Of a DNA stretch of 10,469 nt, positions 1 through 7,007 are shown piece after piece. The DNA lies in contig JASBUM010000315.1 of NCBI GenBank assembly GCA_030147905.1, positions 1 to 10,469 on the forward strand, in the 5' to 3' direction. Under the pieces are notes generated by a model. The model saw nothing but the letters and a program-made list of their open reading frames with translations. It did no database searches and had not been told where the DNA came from. The stretch comes from Acidimangrovimonas sp. GTDB taxonomy: Bacteria; Pseudomonadota; Alphaproteobacteria; Rhodobacterales; Rhodobacteraceae. Made by a program: the position numbers and the translations under genes. Positions within the stretch are counted from its first letter, which is position 1, and every line of letters starts with the position of its first letter.

Positions 1-2264
1 CGGCGCGTATCGGTGCCGTAGGCCACGCCCACCGGCACGATCAGCCGCCCGATCCGGCTGTATTTCGTCATGTTGGTGACGACGCCGGTGATCAGGTTGG
101 AGTTGGGCACGATCACGTCGGCGCGGTCGAAAGTCTCGATCCGGGTCGAGCGGACCGAGATCGATCGCACCGTGCCCTGAAGGCCGCCGACATCGATCCA
201 GTCCCCTTCGGACACCGGCCGCTCGATCAGAAGGATCAGCCCCGAGACGAAGTTCGACACGATGTTCTGAAGCCCGAAGCCGATGCCCACCGAAAGCGCG
301 CCGGCGACGATCGCCAGCGAAGACAGGTCGATTCCCGCGGCGGTGATCGCGATCAGGGCCGACAGCACGATGCCGAGATAGCCCATGCCGACCACGATCG
401 CGTTCTGCCCGCCGAGGTCGACCTTGGTTTTCGGCAGGACCGAGGTCTTCAGCGCGGCCTGAAACAGCCGGGTTGCCGAATAGCCGACGACGAAGAGGAT
501 CGCGAAGGTCAGGAAATTCGTCGGCGAGATATGGGTGGAGCCGATCGAGAACCCCTGCCCGAACCGGTTCCAGATCTCGACCAGGTCCGCCTCGCGCGCG
601 CCCCAGACCAGCGCGAAGAGCGGCACGCTGAACGCAATCAGGACGAAGCCCGCCAGCACCGGGACAAGCCCGCCATCCTGATTGTCGGGCCGCATCGTGA
701 TCCAGCGATAGACATCTTCGATCAGATGTTGCGCCACCACCAGCGTGCCCAGCAGCGCAAGCGACAGCGCGGTGGGATAGAGCGCGGCGCTGGCCGCAGC
801 GATATAGCCCACCGCCCCCAGAAGCGGCGCGACCAGCGCAACCACCATCACCGCGCGCCCGATCAGCAGGCTAAGCCTTTCGCGATACCCCAGGCTCGCG
901 CCCTCTTCCTCGTCCTTGGGACGGTCGAGTTCGGCCTGCTGACGCATCAACTGGCCGAGGCGGAACAGGATCAGCCCGCTCAGCGCCAGCAGCGGGAACG
1001 ACAGCACCGCGTTGGCCGCGTTGCCCGCACCGTTGTGCTGCACCACCGCGCGGCGCAGGATGTCGAGCGCGAACAGAAGCCCCAGAAGGGCGAACTGGAT
1101 ACGTCCCTCGGCCTGGCGCTCGGGCGGCAGGCGGAAGGCCGCGCGCGCGCCCTGATTGCGTGGAAACAGCTGCCCGCCCAGCCAGCGTGCCGCGAAGAAG
1201 GTCAGCCCCATCGCCGGCAGCACCGCCAGCACCATCTGCCCGATCGGCCCGGTCATCGCCGAGGCCAGCAGCGCCTGCACCAGTGCCAGCACCCCCGCCA
1301 GCGGCAGCACGATCTGTCCCAGCGACGCCAGCAGCACCCCGAACCGCCGCGCCCGCGCCGAGGCGTTGCGCTGCAGCCAGTCGGTCAGCCGCTCCATCCA
1401 CAGCCCGCCCCGCGCCATCAGCACTACCGCGAAGGCCAGCAGGCCAAGAATCACCGGCAGGTTGCTGCGCAGTTCCGCACGGCGGTTATAGGAGGCCCAG
1501 GCATCGCCGATCTCGGCCCCGATCCGCATGACCGTCTCGCTCAGCACCGCCCAGCCCGCCGGCCAGTTGGCCGGGTTGATGGGTGCCGGCCACAATTGCA
1601 GCAGCGCCCGTGCCTGGCGTGCGCGGATCTGCGCGTCGATCTCGCGGATGATGCCGTCGGCGCGGCTGAAGGCCTCGTCCGCGGCGATGCCGGGTGCCTG
1701 CAGCGTGGCCAGTTGCTGTTCAAGCTCCTTTCGCCGCTTGGCGATCTCGGGCGATTCGGTCGCTCCCTTGGCCGGCGCCGGCCCAAGCGAGGCGATCTGG
1801 CTTTGCAGCGTAGCGATCCGGGTCTTGTTGGCGTCCTGCGCCTCCTGGAACCGGCGGCGCCATTCGGCGATGCGCGCGCGCAGGCTTTCAAGCTGCGGCA
1901 ATGTCTGCCGGTTGCCCGCAAGCGCGGTCTCGGCCTGCTTGGCGATCTTTTCCCATGCCTTGTAATCGGGCGCGCCGGCCGCGGCCGCGGCCTGGGTGGC
2001 GGGCCCCGTTAGCCCCACCGCGGCAAGCCCCGCCGCGACCTGCCCCGCGGCAGTCTGCGCGGCCGATTGCGCAAGGCTTTGCGCGTTCAGCGTACCGCCG
2101 TTCTGCTGGCCCTGCCCGGACTGGCCCTTGCTGGTCTGGCCCGGCGCCGTCTGCGGCGCGGACGATCCCGCCTTGGGCGCCGGCTTGGCCGCATTCTGCG
2201 CCGCCGCGAACCCCGGTGCGAGCGCCAGCATCACCACCAGCACCAGCCGCACGAGGATGCGCAC
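1..2264 (-). CDS. MscS-family mechanosensitive channel with DUF3772 domain (3' end outside window)
   Basis: Predicted inner-membrane mechanosensitive ion channel of the large MscS type, which releases solutes on hypo-osmotic shock. About 754 codons are visible. A hydrophobic N-terminus ending in GFAAAQ looks like a signal peptide (residues 1-23). A Gln/Ala-rich linker and a periplasmic coiled-coil-like stretch (about 85-155) follow, with a DUF3772-type region up to about 190. Many hydrophobic helices come next, then the MscS pore helix and beta domain from about residue 645 (GALSVGIGFGLQNIVSNF, then ERPVSEGDWIDV and VIVPNSNLITGVV). The C-terminal cytoplasmic part is cut by the window edge. 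The GTG at 2264 is chosen because it places the signal peptide at the N-terminus. An in-frame ATG at 2336 would add 24 Ala/Gly-rich residues, and neither start has a strong ribosome site. The gene follows cysK on the same strand with no visible terminator, so co-transcription is likely. Confidence 0.88.
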   Translation of the reverse strand, partial: MRILVRLVLVVMLALAPGFAAAQNAAKPAPKAGSSAPQTAPGQTSKGQSGQGQQNGGTLNAQSLAQSAAQTAAGQVAAGLAAVGLTGPATQAAAAAGAPDYKAWEKIAKQAETALAGNRQTLPQLESLRARIAEWRRRFQEAQDANKTRIATLQSQIASLGPAPAKGATESPEIAKRRKELEQQLATLQAPGIAADEAFSRADGIIREIDAQIRARQARALLQLWPAPINPANWPAGWAVLSETVMRIGAEIGDAWASYNRRAELRSNLPVILGLLAFAVVLMARGGLWMERLTDWLQRNASARARRFGVLLASLGQIVLPLAGVLALVQALLASAMTGPIGQMVLAVLPAMGLTFFAARWLGGQLFPRNQGARAAFRLPPERQAEGRIQFALLGLLFALDILRRAVVQHNGAGNAANAVLSFPLLALSGLILFRLGQLMRQQAELDRPKDEEEGASLGYRERLSLLIGRAVMVVALVAPLLGAVGYIAAASAALYPTALSLALLGTLVVAQHLIEDVYRWITMRPDNQDGGLVPVLAGFVLIAFSVPLFALVWGAREADLVEIWNRFGQGFSIGSTHISPTNFLTFAILFVVGYSATRLFQAALKTSVLPKTKVDLGGQNAIVVGMGYLGIVLSALIAITAAGIDLSSLAIVAGALSVGIGFGLQNIVSNFVSGLILLIERPVSEGDWIDVGGLQGTVRSISVRSTRIETFDRADVIVPNSNLITGVVTNMTKYSRIGRLIVPVGVAYGTDTR

Positions 2265-2377
2265 GGCAGCACCGCCGCGCGGCCCCGCGCAGGCAGCACC
2301 CGCAGGTTGCCTTTCCCCGGCGTGGGCCGCAGCCATCACCCGCAACCCCGTCGCCCGCCCGCGCACGCCGCCCGGCA

Positions 2378-3412
2378 TCACGCCTCGAACACCCTGGGGA
2401 TGTCGTCGCGCGCCCCGCGCGCCAGCCATTGAGGCACCGGCAGATCCTTCTCGCGCAGGAAGGCGGGATTGAACAGCTTCGACTGATAGCGGGTCCCGTA
2501 ATCGGCAAGGATCGTCACGATCCGATGGCCGGGCCCCATCTCGCGTGCCATGCGAATGGCGCCCGCGATGTTGATCGCCGACGAGCCGCCAAGGCACAGC
2601 CCCTCCTCGGCCAGCAGGTCGAAGACGAAAGGCAGCGCCTCGGCGTCGGGGATGCGATAGGCCATGTCCGGGGTGAAGCCTTCCAGATTGGCCGTGATCC
2701 GTCCCTGCCCGATGCCCTCGGTGATGGAATTGCCGGGCGAGGCGAATTCCCCGGTCGTGTAATAGGCATAAAGCGCCGCGCCTTCAGGATCGGCGAGGCC
2801 GACCTTGACGCCCCGGGGCTGGAGCGCGCGCGCCACCCCCGCCAGCGTTCCGCCCGAGCCGACCGCGCAGATGAAACCATCCACCCTGCCGCCGGTCTGG
2901 TCCCAGATCTCGGGGCCGGTGGTCTCCTCATGCGCCTGACGGTTCGCCACGTTGTCGAACTGGTTGGCCCAGATCGCTCCGTCGGGTTCGGTCTTCGCCA
3001 GCGCCTCGGCCAGACGGCCGGAATAGCGCACGTAATTGTTCGGGTCGCGGTAGGGCTTGGCCGGCACCTCCACCAGTTCCGCGCCGGCAAGGCGCAGCAT
3101 GTCCTTCTTTTCCTGGCTTTGCGTTTCCGGGATCACGATCACCGAACGGAAGCCCATCGAGGCCCCCACCAGCGCCAGCCCGATGCCCGTGTTGCCGGCC
3201 GTGCCCTCGACGATGGTACCGCCCGGCTGCAACGCGCCCCGCGCTACCGCGTCGCGGATGATGTAGAGCGCGGCGCGGTCCTTCACGGACTGGCCGGGAT
3301 TGAGGAATTCCGCCTTGCCGAGAATCTCGCAGCCGGTCATCTCGCTGGCCTTGCGCAGGCGGATCAGCGGCGTGTTTCCGATCGCTGCGGCCAAATCCTG
3401 GTGAATGGTCAT
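2378..3412 (-). CDS. cysK: Cysteine synthase (O-acetylserine sulfhydrylase), PLP-dependent
   Basis: Cytosolic enzyme that makes cysteine from O-acetylserine and sulfide; 344 residues. The PLP lysine lies in NPGQSVKDRAAL (Lys44). The substrate loop is EGTAGNTG (about 69-76), where classic CysK has TSGNTG; this variant is, from memory, usual in Rhodobacterales enzymes. NQFDN (about 150-154) and the phosphate-binding GSGGT (about 185-189) are present, so the protein looks complete and active. The ATG at 3412 is chosen because it is preceded by an AAAGGGG ribosome site about 5 bases away and because the protein then begins, as in relatives, just before AAAIGNTPLIRL; upstream in-frame codons run into trgB. 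The gene lies 92 bases after trgB and has its own promoter in that gap. In R. sphaeroides cysK sits with trgAB and contributes to tellurite resistance (recalled from the literature), which fits this order. Confidence 0.95.
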   Translation of the reverse strand: MTIHQDLAAAIGNTPLIRLRKASEMTGCEILGKAEFLNPGQSVKDRAALYIIRDAVARGALQPGGTIVEGTAGNTGIGLALVGASMGFRSVIVIPETQSQEKKDMLRLAGAELVEVPAKPYRDPNNYVRYSGRLAEALAKTEPDGAIWANQFDNVANRQAHEETTGPEIWDQTGGRVDGFICAVGSGGTLAGVARALQPRGVKVGLADPEGAALYAYYTTGEFASPGNSITEGIGQGRITANLEGFTPDMAYRIPDAEALPFVFDLLAEEGLCLGGSSAINIAGAIRMAREMGPGHRIVTILADYGTRYQSKLFNPAFLREKDLPVPQWLARGARDDIPRVFEA

Positions 3413-3436
3413 GGCACCCCTTTCCGGCTTTGCCTC

Positions 3437-3465
3437 TTGATAGGCGCGCGGCGGGGCGAACTCAA
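3437..3465 (-). promoter_or_regulatory. Housekeeping-type promoter of cysK
   Basis: On the minus strand TTGAGT (3465-3460) and TATCAA (3442-3437) are separated by exactly 17 bases, a good sigma-70-type -35/-10 pair. Transcription would begin near 3430, about 18 bases before the cysK start. It has almost the same design as the ssrA promoter (TTGAGC, 17 bases, TATATT). It would allow cysK, and perhaps the channel gene, to be expressed independently of trgAB. Confidence 0.6.
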
Positions 3466-3504
3466 GCGGGGGAAGCGGGGTTTCCACCTCGCCCGCGGCA
3501 CGGC

Positions 3505-4731
3505 TCATCCGGCCGCGCGCAGCCCCGCGCGGCGCGGGGCCAGCCACAGAAGCGACAGCAGAAGCGGCCCCGCGTTGATCTCGCCCGAGGCGATCAGGGC
3601 CTCGGCGCGCGCAAAGGGCAGGACATGAAGGCGAATGTCTTCGCCCTCCTCCTCCTTGCCTCCGATCCGGCCCGACAGGTTTTGGTCCAGCGATGCCGCG
3701 CCGATGAAGCTCGTGACGAATTCGGCGCTGCCACCGGGCGAGGAATAATAGCGCCCGACCGTCCACAACCGCCCCAGATCAAGCCCCGCCTCCTCGCGCG
3801 CCTCGCGCAGGGCGGCCTCCTCGCAGGTTTCGCCGGGGTCGAGCCGGCCGGCGACGGGTTCAAGCAGCCATGGCCGGCGGTCGCCGCGGGCGACGGGACC
3901 GGGGCGGAACTGTTCGATCAGCGCGACCAGATCGCGACGCGGATCATAGGGCAGCACGGTGACCACGTCGCCGGGGCGGAAGACCTCGCGCCCCATGGGC
4001 GCCGACAGCACCCCGTCGAAGCGGCGATGCCGCAGGCGGTAGGCGCCGAGCGCATAGAAGCCGCGGTGGCGATCGCGCGCGGCCTCGACCACAAAATCGC
4101 CGGCGCCGTCCCCGTCCGCGGTGGCGGCGCACGGCCCGGCTGCCGGATCATGGCGCATGGTTGCGGGCGCGGGATCGGCGCGGGCCTGCGCACGCGCCAC
4201 GGCATCGGCGAGACAGGACGGATAGGCCGCGCGCGCCGCGTCGCAATCGGCATCGGTATCGACGAAGCCGGCCATTAACAGCCGCGCCGCATCGGTGATC
4301 ACCGCACCCAGCCGTGTTTCCCAGGCGGCCAGATCCCAGGCAGCGCCGGGCACGATCCGGCCGCCTGCGGCCGGAAGGTAGACCTCGGCGGCGACGGGTC
4401 CGCCGGGGTCGGCGCCCCCCACCCCGGCCGGCCGTTCCCCGCGCGCCGGATCCCACCCGGGAGCGACCAGACAAGTTGTGCGGTCGTAGACAAAGCCGCC
4501 CTCGTAGAAATCGAGCCGCGCGGCCTCGGCCGGACCCAGCGGCTCGGTCAGAAGGCCCGGTGCCGCGGCCCCGGCGCGGGGCACGATCACCGGGAAATCA
4601 TGCCCCTGCGCCCAGTGGACGGCATGGCCATCGAGCCGCGCCGCCGTCACCGCGACCGGCCGCCCGATCACCGCCTCGCGCAGCGGCCCGTGGCACAGCG
4701 TGCCGTAAAGGAAGAAGCGCCGCGCAGTCAT
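3505..4731 (-). CDS. trgB: TrgB: gamma-glutamylcyclotransferase-like domain fused to a Nudix hydrolase
   Basis: Two-domain cytosolic protein of 408 residues. The N-terminal half begins MTARRFFLYGTLCHGPL, with the YGTL motif of the AIG2/gamma-glutamylcyclotransferase fold, and includes the conserved-looking DFYEGGFVYDR. The C-terminal half (from about residue 210) is a Nudix hydrolase with a complete Nudix box at about 295-317: G, five residues, E, seven residues, then REAREEAGL. A later KEEEGEDI segment resembles the NudF/ADP-ribose pyrophosphatase group, so ADP-ribose or a related sugar nucleotide is the likely substrate. I recall this architecture as the tellurite-resistance protein TrgB of Rhodobacter; its chemistry in resistance is not known to me. 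The ATG at 4731 overlaps the trgA stop as ATGA, indicating translational coupling. An open frame continues far upstream of this start but is non-coding there. Confidence 0.9.
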   Translation of the reverse strand: MTARRFFLYGTLCHGPLREAVIGRPVAVTAARLDGHAVHWAQGHDFPVIVPRAGAAAPGLLTEPLGPAEAARLDFYEGGFVYDRTTCLVAPGWDPARGERPAGVGGADPGGPVAAEVYLPAAGGRIVPGAAWDLAAWETRLGAVITDAARLLMAGFVDTDADCDAARAAYPSCLADAVARAQARADPAPATMRHDPAAGPCAATADGDGAGDFVVEAARDRHRGFYALGAYRLRHRRFDGVLSAPMGREVFRPGDVVTVLPYDPRRDLVALIEQFRPGPVARGDRRPWLLEPVAGRLDPGETCEEAALREAREEAGLDLGRLWTVGRYYSSPGGSAEFVTSFIGAASLDQNLSGRIGGKEEEGEDIRLHVLPFARAEALIASGEINAGPLLLSLLWLAPRRAGLRAAG

Positions 4732-5168
4732 GACCAGCGCCGCGCGACCCATTCCACCACCAGTCCGCCGATCGCCCCGCCGAGCAGCAGGGCCAGCAGC
4801 ATGTCGGGGTAGATCAGGACCCGCATGTAGCCGCCGATCAGGCCGAACATCCCGTCGATCGCCTGGGCCGGGCCGCGATAGGCGTGCTGAAGCGAGCGCA
4901 CGATCATCTCGCGGCCCGAAAACAGCAGGAGCGCGAAGAAGGCCATGGTGATCGCGGCGCGCATGCCGCCGCCGATCGCCGGCGCATAGCCGCGCCCGGC
5001 CAGAACTCCGGCGACGATCCATCCGGCATAGCCGCCGAGGATCGCGCAGATCAGCCGGAAGATCGCCTGGCCCTCGGCCTGCGGAAGATGGAGTGCCGTG
5101 AGCAACGACATGCCGTAGCCGAGCGCGGCGAAGACGACGGCGGCAGTCAGCTTGGCGGCGGTCGGCAT
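4728..5168 (-). CDS. trgA: TrgA family tellurite-resistance membrane protein
   Basis: Small integral membrane protein of 146 residues, mostly hydrophobic, with four or five likely membrane segments at about residues 6-28, 36-57, 70-90, 104-119 and 121-140. The Gly-rich turns (ILGGYAGW, GLIGGYM) and the start MPTAAKL fit the TrgA family of Rhodobacterales, described from R. sphaeroides as part of trgAB. Its mechanism is not established to my knowledge. The ATG at 5168 is chosen because a GAGGAG ribosome site lies about 9 bases upstream and because the first membrane helix begins directly after it. An in-frame start at 5318 would add about 50 low-complexity residues and is unlikely. The stop overlaps the trgB start by 4 bases (ATGA), so the two are co-translated. 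Confidence 0.88.
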   Translation of the reverse strand: MPTAAKLTAAVVFAALGYGMSLLTALHLPQAEGQAIFRLICAILGGYAGWIVAGVLAGRGYAPAIGGGMRAAITMAFFALLLFSGREMIVRSLQHAYRGPAQAIDGMFGLIGGYMRVLIYPDMLLALLLGGAIGGLVVEWVARRWS

Positions 5169-5181
5169 GGCGCTTGCTCCT

Positions 5182-5278
5182 CGCTCCGCTTGCTCCGCTC
5201 CGCTTGCACCGGCGTCCCCTGTCCGGGCGCGAGGCGGCGGCGGGATGTGCTGCACGTTCGGCGCCAGGTTCGGCGCCA
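5182..5278. repeat. Short direct repeats in the trgA leader
   Basis: Two pairs of short direct repeats lie just upstream of trgA. The first is GCTCCGCTTGC repeated within about 5186-5208, next to the ribosome site. The second is GTTCGGCGCCA at 5256-5266 and again at 5268-5278, a 12-base period in which each copy contains the palindrome GGCGCC. Spacing close to one helical turn could suit a regulator bound to adjacent sites, but no known operator is recognised. Confidence 0.4.
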
Positions 5279-5289
5279 CCCCTGCCGAT

Positions 5290-5318
5290 GCTGTAACGGT
5301 GCCGGCCGATCCGGGCAA
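5290..5318 (-). promoter_or_regulatory. Possible trgAB promoter
   Basis: On the minus strand TTGCCC (5318-5313) and TACAGC (5295-5290) are 17 bases apart, a weak sigma-70-like pair that would give a leader of about 115 bases before trgA. The -35 half lies inside a 6-bp hairpin (5311-5316 with 5321-5326, loop AAGA on the plus strand), so it may instead be a structural element. Tentative. Confidence 0.28.
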
Positions 5319-5383
5319 GAGCCCGGCCCGGCGCCGCGCCCCTTCCGGCCGCAGTATCGCGGAAGACCAGGGGGCGCGCGCAC

Positions 5384-5404
5384 GCGGGGGCTGTCTGCCC
5401 CCGC
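5384..5404. repeat. GC-rich hairpin, REP-like intergenic element
   Basis: A perfect 8-bp inverted repeat (GCGGGGGC at 5384-5391 and GCCCCCGC at 5397-5404) encloses a 5-base loop, TGTCT. On the plus strand it is followed by ACCCCCGACGGTATTTTCC and then GGAAGAGAA. This resembles a widespread Rhodobacterales intergenic motif that I recall as a G-rich/C-rich hairpin followed by CCCCGG, ATATTT and an AAGA-rich end. It lies in the non-coding gap between phr and trgA and may act as a terminator or a repetitive element. There is no strong T-run for minus-strand termination. Confidence 0.5.
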
Positions 5405-5533
5405 ACCCCCGACGGTATTTTCCCCGGAAGAGAACAAGCCTGATCCGGTGGCCGGACGGCAGCGGGCGGGAGGGGAGCCGCGAAGCTGCGAGCGGGGCGC
5501 CACGGCGACCGACTGCGGCAGACTGCGGCCACG

Positions 5534-5556
5534 GGCGCCGGGCCGGATCCGGCGCC
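5534..5556 (-). terminator. Hairpin just past the distal phr stop, possible terminator
   Basis: A perfect 8-bp stem, GGCGCCGG (5534-5541) with CCGGCGCC (5549-5556), encloses a 7-base loop. On the minus strand it begins 11 bases after the second phr stop (5568-5570), the usual place for a transcript end. No T-run follows, so it may stabilise the 3' end rather than terminate by itself. Its position suggests that the original end of phr was 5568, not 5688. Confidence 0.4.
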
Positions 5557-5567
5557 GCGCCGCGCTG

Positions 5568-5687
5568 CTATCGGTTCTTGCCTCCGCGCATCGACCGATA
5601 GGCTTCGAGCGCCTGCGCCCGGCCCTCGGCCAGCCCGATCATCGGCGCGCCGTACCCGATCCCGCCAACCGATCCCGGCATCGGGCG
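5568..5687 (-). pseudogene. Detached C-terminal tail of photolyase, in frame after an amber stop
   Basis: Directly after the TAG at 5690-5688 the same frame stays open for 39 codons and ends at a second TAG (5570-5568). Its last part reads YGAPMIGLAEGRAQALEAY followed by RSMRGGK. The E. coli photolyase ends YPQPIVEHKEARVQTLAAY followed by EAARKGK. The two have the same spacing of Y, P, R, L and AY, without gaps. This is therefore the normal C-terminus of the upstream gene, cut off by one stop codon. With it, the protein would be 479 residues, the usual size of class I photolyases. It has no start or ribosome site of its own. Confidence 0.8.
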
Positions 5688-7007
5688 CTAGGCAGGTGGT
5701 GCTGCCTCGAAGAAGGCCCGTGCCGTAGGCGGCGGATGGGCCGAAAGCTCGGCCAGATAGGCGCGGCGGTAGGCACCGGAGGGATCGTGTCGCCCGGCCT
5801 GGGTCGCGGGGTTGAAAATGCGGAAGAAGGGCGCGGCATCGGGCCCCGATCCGGCCACCCATTGCCAGCCCAGTGCATTGGCGGCCGGGTCCCAATCGGT
5901 CAGGCATTCGGCGAACCACGCAAGGCCCACCCGCCAATGGATCAGCAGATGCTTGGTCAGGTAGGAGGCCGCGACCATCCGCGCACGGTTGTGCATCCGC
6001 CCGGTCACATACATCTGGCGCAGGCCGGCGTCGACGAAAGGCTCTCCGGTTGCGCCGCGGCGCCAGCGCTCGGCCTCGGCGCCGTCGCCGCGCCAGGGAA
6101 AGCCGTCCCATTCGGGGCGGTAATTGTCGCGGGCAAGGCCGGGGTGGTGAAAATGGAGATGCCAGGCGAAATCGCGCCAGGCCAGTTGCCGCAAGAAGGC
6201 CTCGGCGCCGGGATTGCCGGCCTCGGCCGCCGCCCAGACGGCATGCCAGATCCGCCGCGAACCGATCTCGCCATGAGCGAGCGGCTCGGACAGGGCCGAA
6301 GTCCCTTCACGGTCCGGAAAATCCCGCGCCCGGGGGTACTCGGCCAAAGCCCCGGCGCAAAAGCCCGCAAGACGGTTCAACGCCCGCGCTTCGCCGATCC
6401 GCGCGTAGCGCGCGAGAACCGCCCCGCCCCGCCCCACACCGCGGCCGAGCGCGAAATCGGCCAGCTGCACGCCAGCAGGCGCGGATCCGGGTGCAGCGAG
6501 CCGCGCGGGTGCGGGTTCGGGCGCCGCCGCCCCATGCTTGCGCAGCGCCTTCCAATAGGGGGTGAAGACTCGATAGGCCCCACCCTGCGCGGGGGCGAGA
6601 TCCCAGGGCTCGGCCAGCAGGCCACCCGTGAAGACCCGTGTCGCCACCCCGGCCCGGCGCAGGGTTTCGCGCAAGGACGCGTCCCGAGCGATCGTCGCGG
6701 GGGCGTAATCCCGCGCGAACCAGACCGCGCGCGCCCCGGTCTCGGCCGCAAGGGCGGGCAGCGCCGCCCCCGCGTCGCCGCGGCGCAGGATCAGTCGCTG
6801 GCCCATGGCTTCGAGTGTCTTGGCAAATGCTGCCAGCGCCTCGCCGTAGCGCCAGCGCGCCGCCGCCCCCATCGCCAGCGCCGGATCCTCTGGCAAGGCC
6901 ACGAGGACAAGCGGCGCCCCGGTCGCGGCGGCGGCGGCCAGAAGCGGATTGTCGTCAAGCCGCAGATCGCGCCGAAACCAGATCAGGATGGGCGCCGGCG
7001 CGGTCAC
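5688..7007 (-). CDS. phrB: Class I deoxyribodipyrimidine (CPD) photolyase, C-terminally truncated by in-frame TAG
   Basis: Flavoprotein that uses blue light to split cyclobutane pyrimidine dimers; 439 residues as read. The N-terminal antenna-binding domain begins ILIWFRRDLRLDDNPLL. The FAD domain contains WRDFAWHL, TGRMHNRARM, and AANALGWQW followed by FRIFNP. By gap-free comparison with E. coli PhrB, the electron-transfer triad (W306, W359, W382) is kept at about W305, W358 and W381. The flavin-contacting Asn378 is N377, and the substrate tryptophans W277 and W384 are also present. This argues for photolyase rather than cryptochrome. The start is GTG at 7007, overlapping the stop of the upstream gene as GTGA. 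The frame ends at TAG 5690-5688, although a matching tail of 39 codons follows. The FAD core is complete, so the short form might retain activity, but the loss of the last helix may destabilise it. Confidence 0.9.
   Translation of the reverse strand: MTAPAPILIWFRRDLRLDDNPLLAAAAATGAPLVLVALPEDPALAMGAAARWRYGEALAAFAKTLEAMGQRLILRRGDAGAALPALAAETGARAVWFARDYAPATIARDASLRETLRRAGVATRVFTGGLLAEPWDLAPAQGGAYRVFTPYWKALRKHGAAAPEPAPARLAAPGSAPAGVQLADFALGRGVGRGGAVLARYARIGEARALNRLAGFCAGALAEYPRARDFPDREGTSALSEPLAHGEIGSRRIWHAVWAAAEAGNPGAEAFLRQLAWRDFAWHLHFHHPGLARDNYRPEWDGFPWRGDGAEAERWRRGATGEPFVDAGLRQMYVTGRMHNRARMVAASYLTKHLLIHWRVGLAWFAECLTDWDPAANALGWQWVAGSGPDAAPFFRIFNPATQAGRHDPSGAYRRAYLAELSAHPPPTARAFFEAAPPA

Larger units (their letters stand above)
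5169..5567. other. Non-coding gap between phr and trgA
   Basis: About 400 bases with no convincing gene on either strand; the open frames that cross it are Arg/Ala/Pro-rich and look like nothing known. It holds the trgA ribosome site, leader repeats and a possible promoter, and the hairpins at 5311-5326, 5384-5404 and 5534-5556. It also has a 10-base tandem repeat (GACTGCGGC at 5511 and 5521) and the 12-base palindrome GCCGGATCCGGC at 5542-5553. Confidence 0.6.

Noticed and set aside
531..2012. Long plus-strand open frame of 493 codons
   Set aside because: It is antisense to the channel gene and encodes a Gln/Arg/His-rich low-complexity sequence without any domain. It is an artefact of GC-rich codon use.
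1901..3628. Plus-strand open frame of 575 codons opposite cysK
   Set aside because: cysK is unmistakable on the minus strand, and the antisense product has no domain or plausible start.
5152..5601. Possible small plus-strand gene in the phr-trgA gap
   Set aside because: Composition is random-looking, there is no ribosome site or known motif, and it overlaps the trgA leader and the phr tail.
6000..6010. Loss of a Trp in TGRMHNR of photolyase (E. coli has TGWMHNR), first taken for a broken electron-transfer chain
   Set aside because: Counting residues shows that this is the E. coli W338 position, not part of the triad W306/W359/W382; all three triad tryptophans are present.
4732..6111. Upstream extension of the trgB frame, about 460 more codons
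   Set aside because: The extension crosses trgA and phr in other frames and has no family features. The trgB start at 4731, with its ATGA overlap, explains the real protein.
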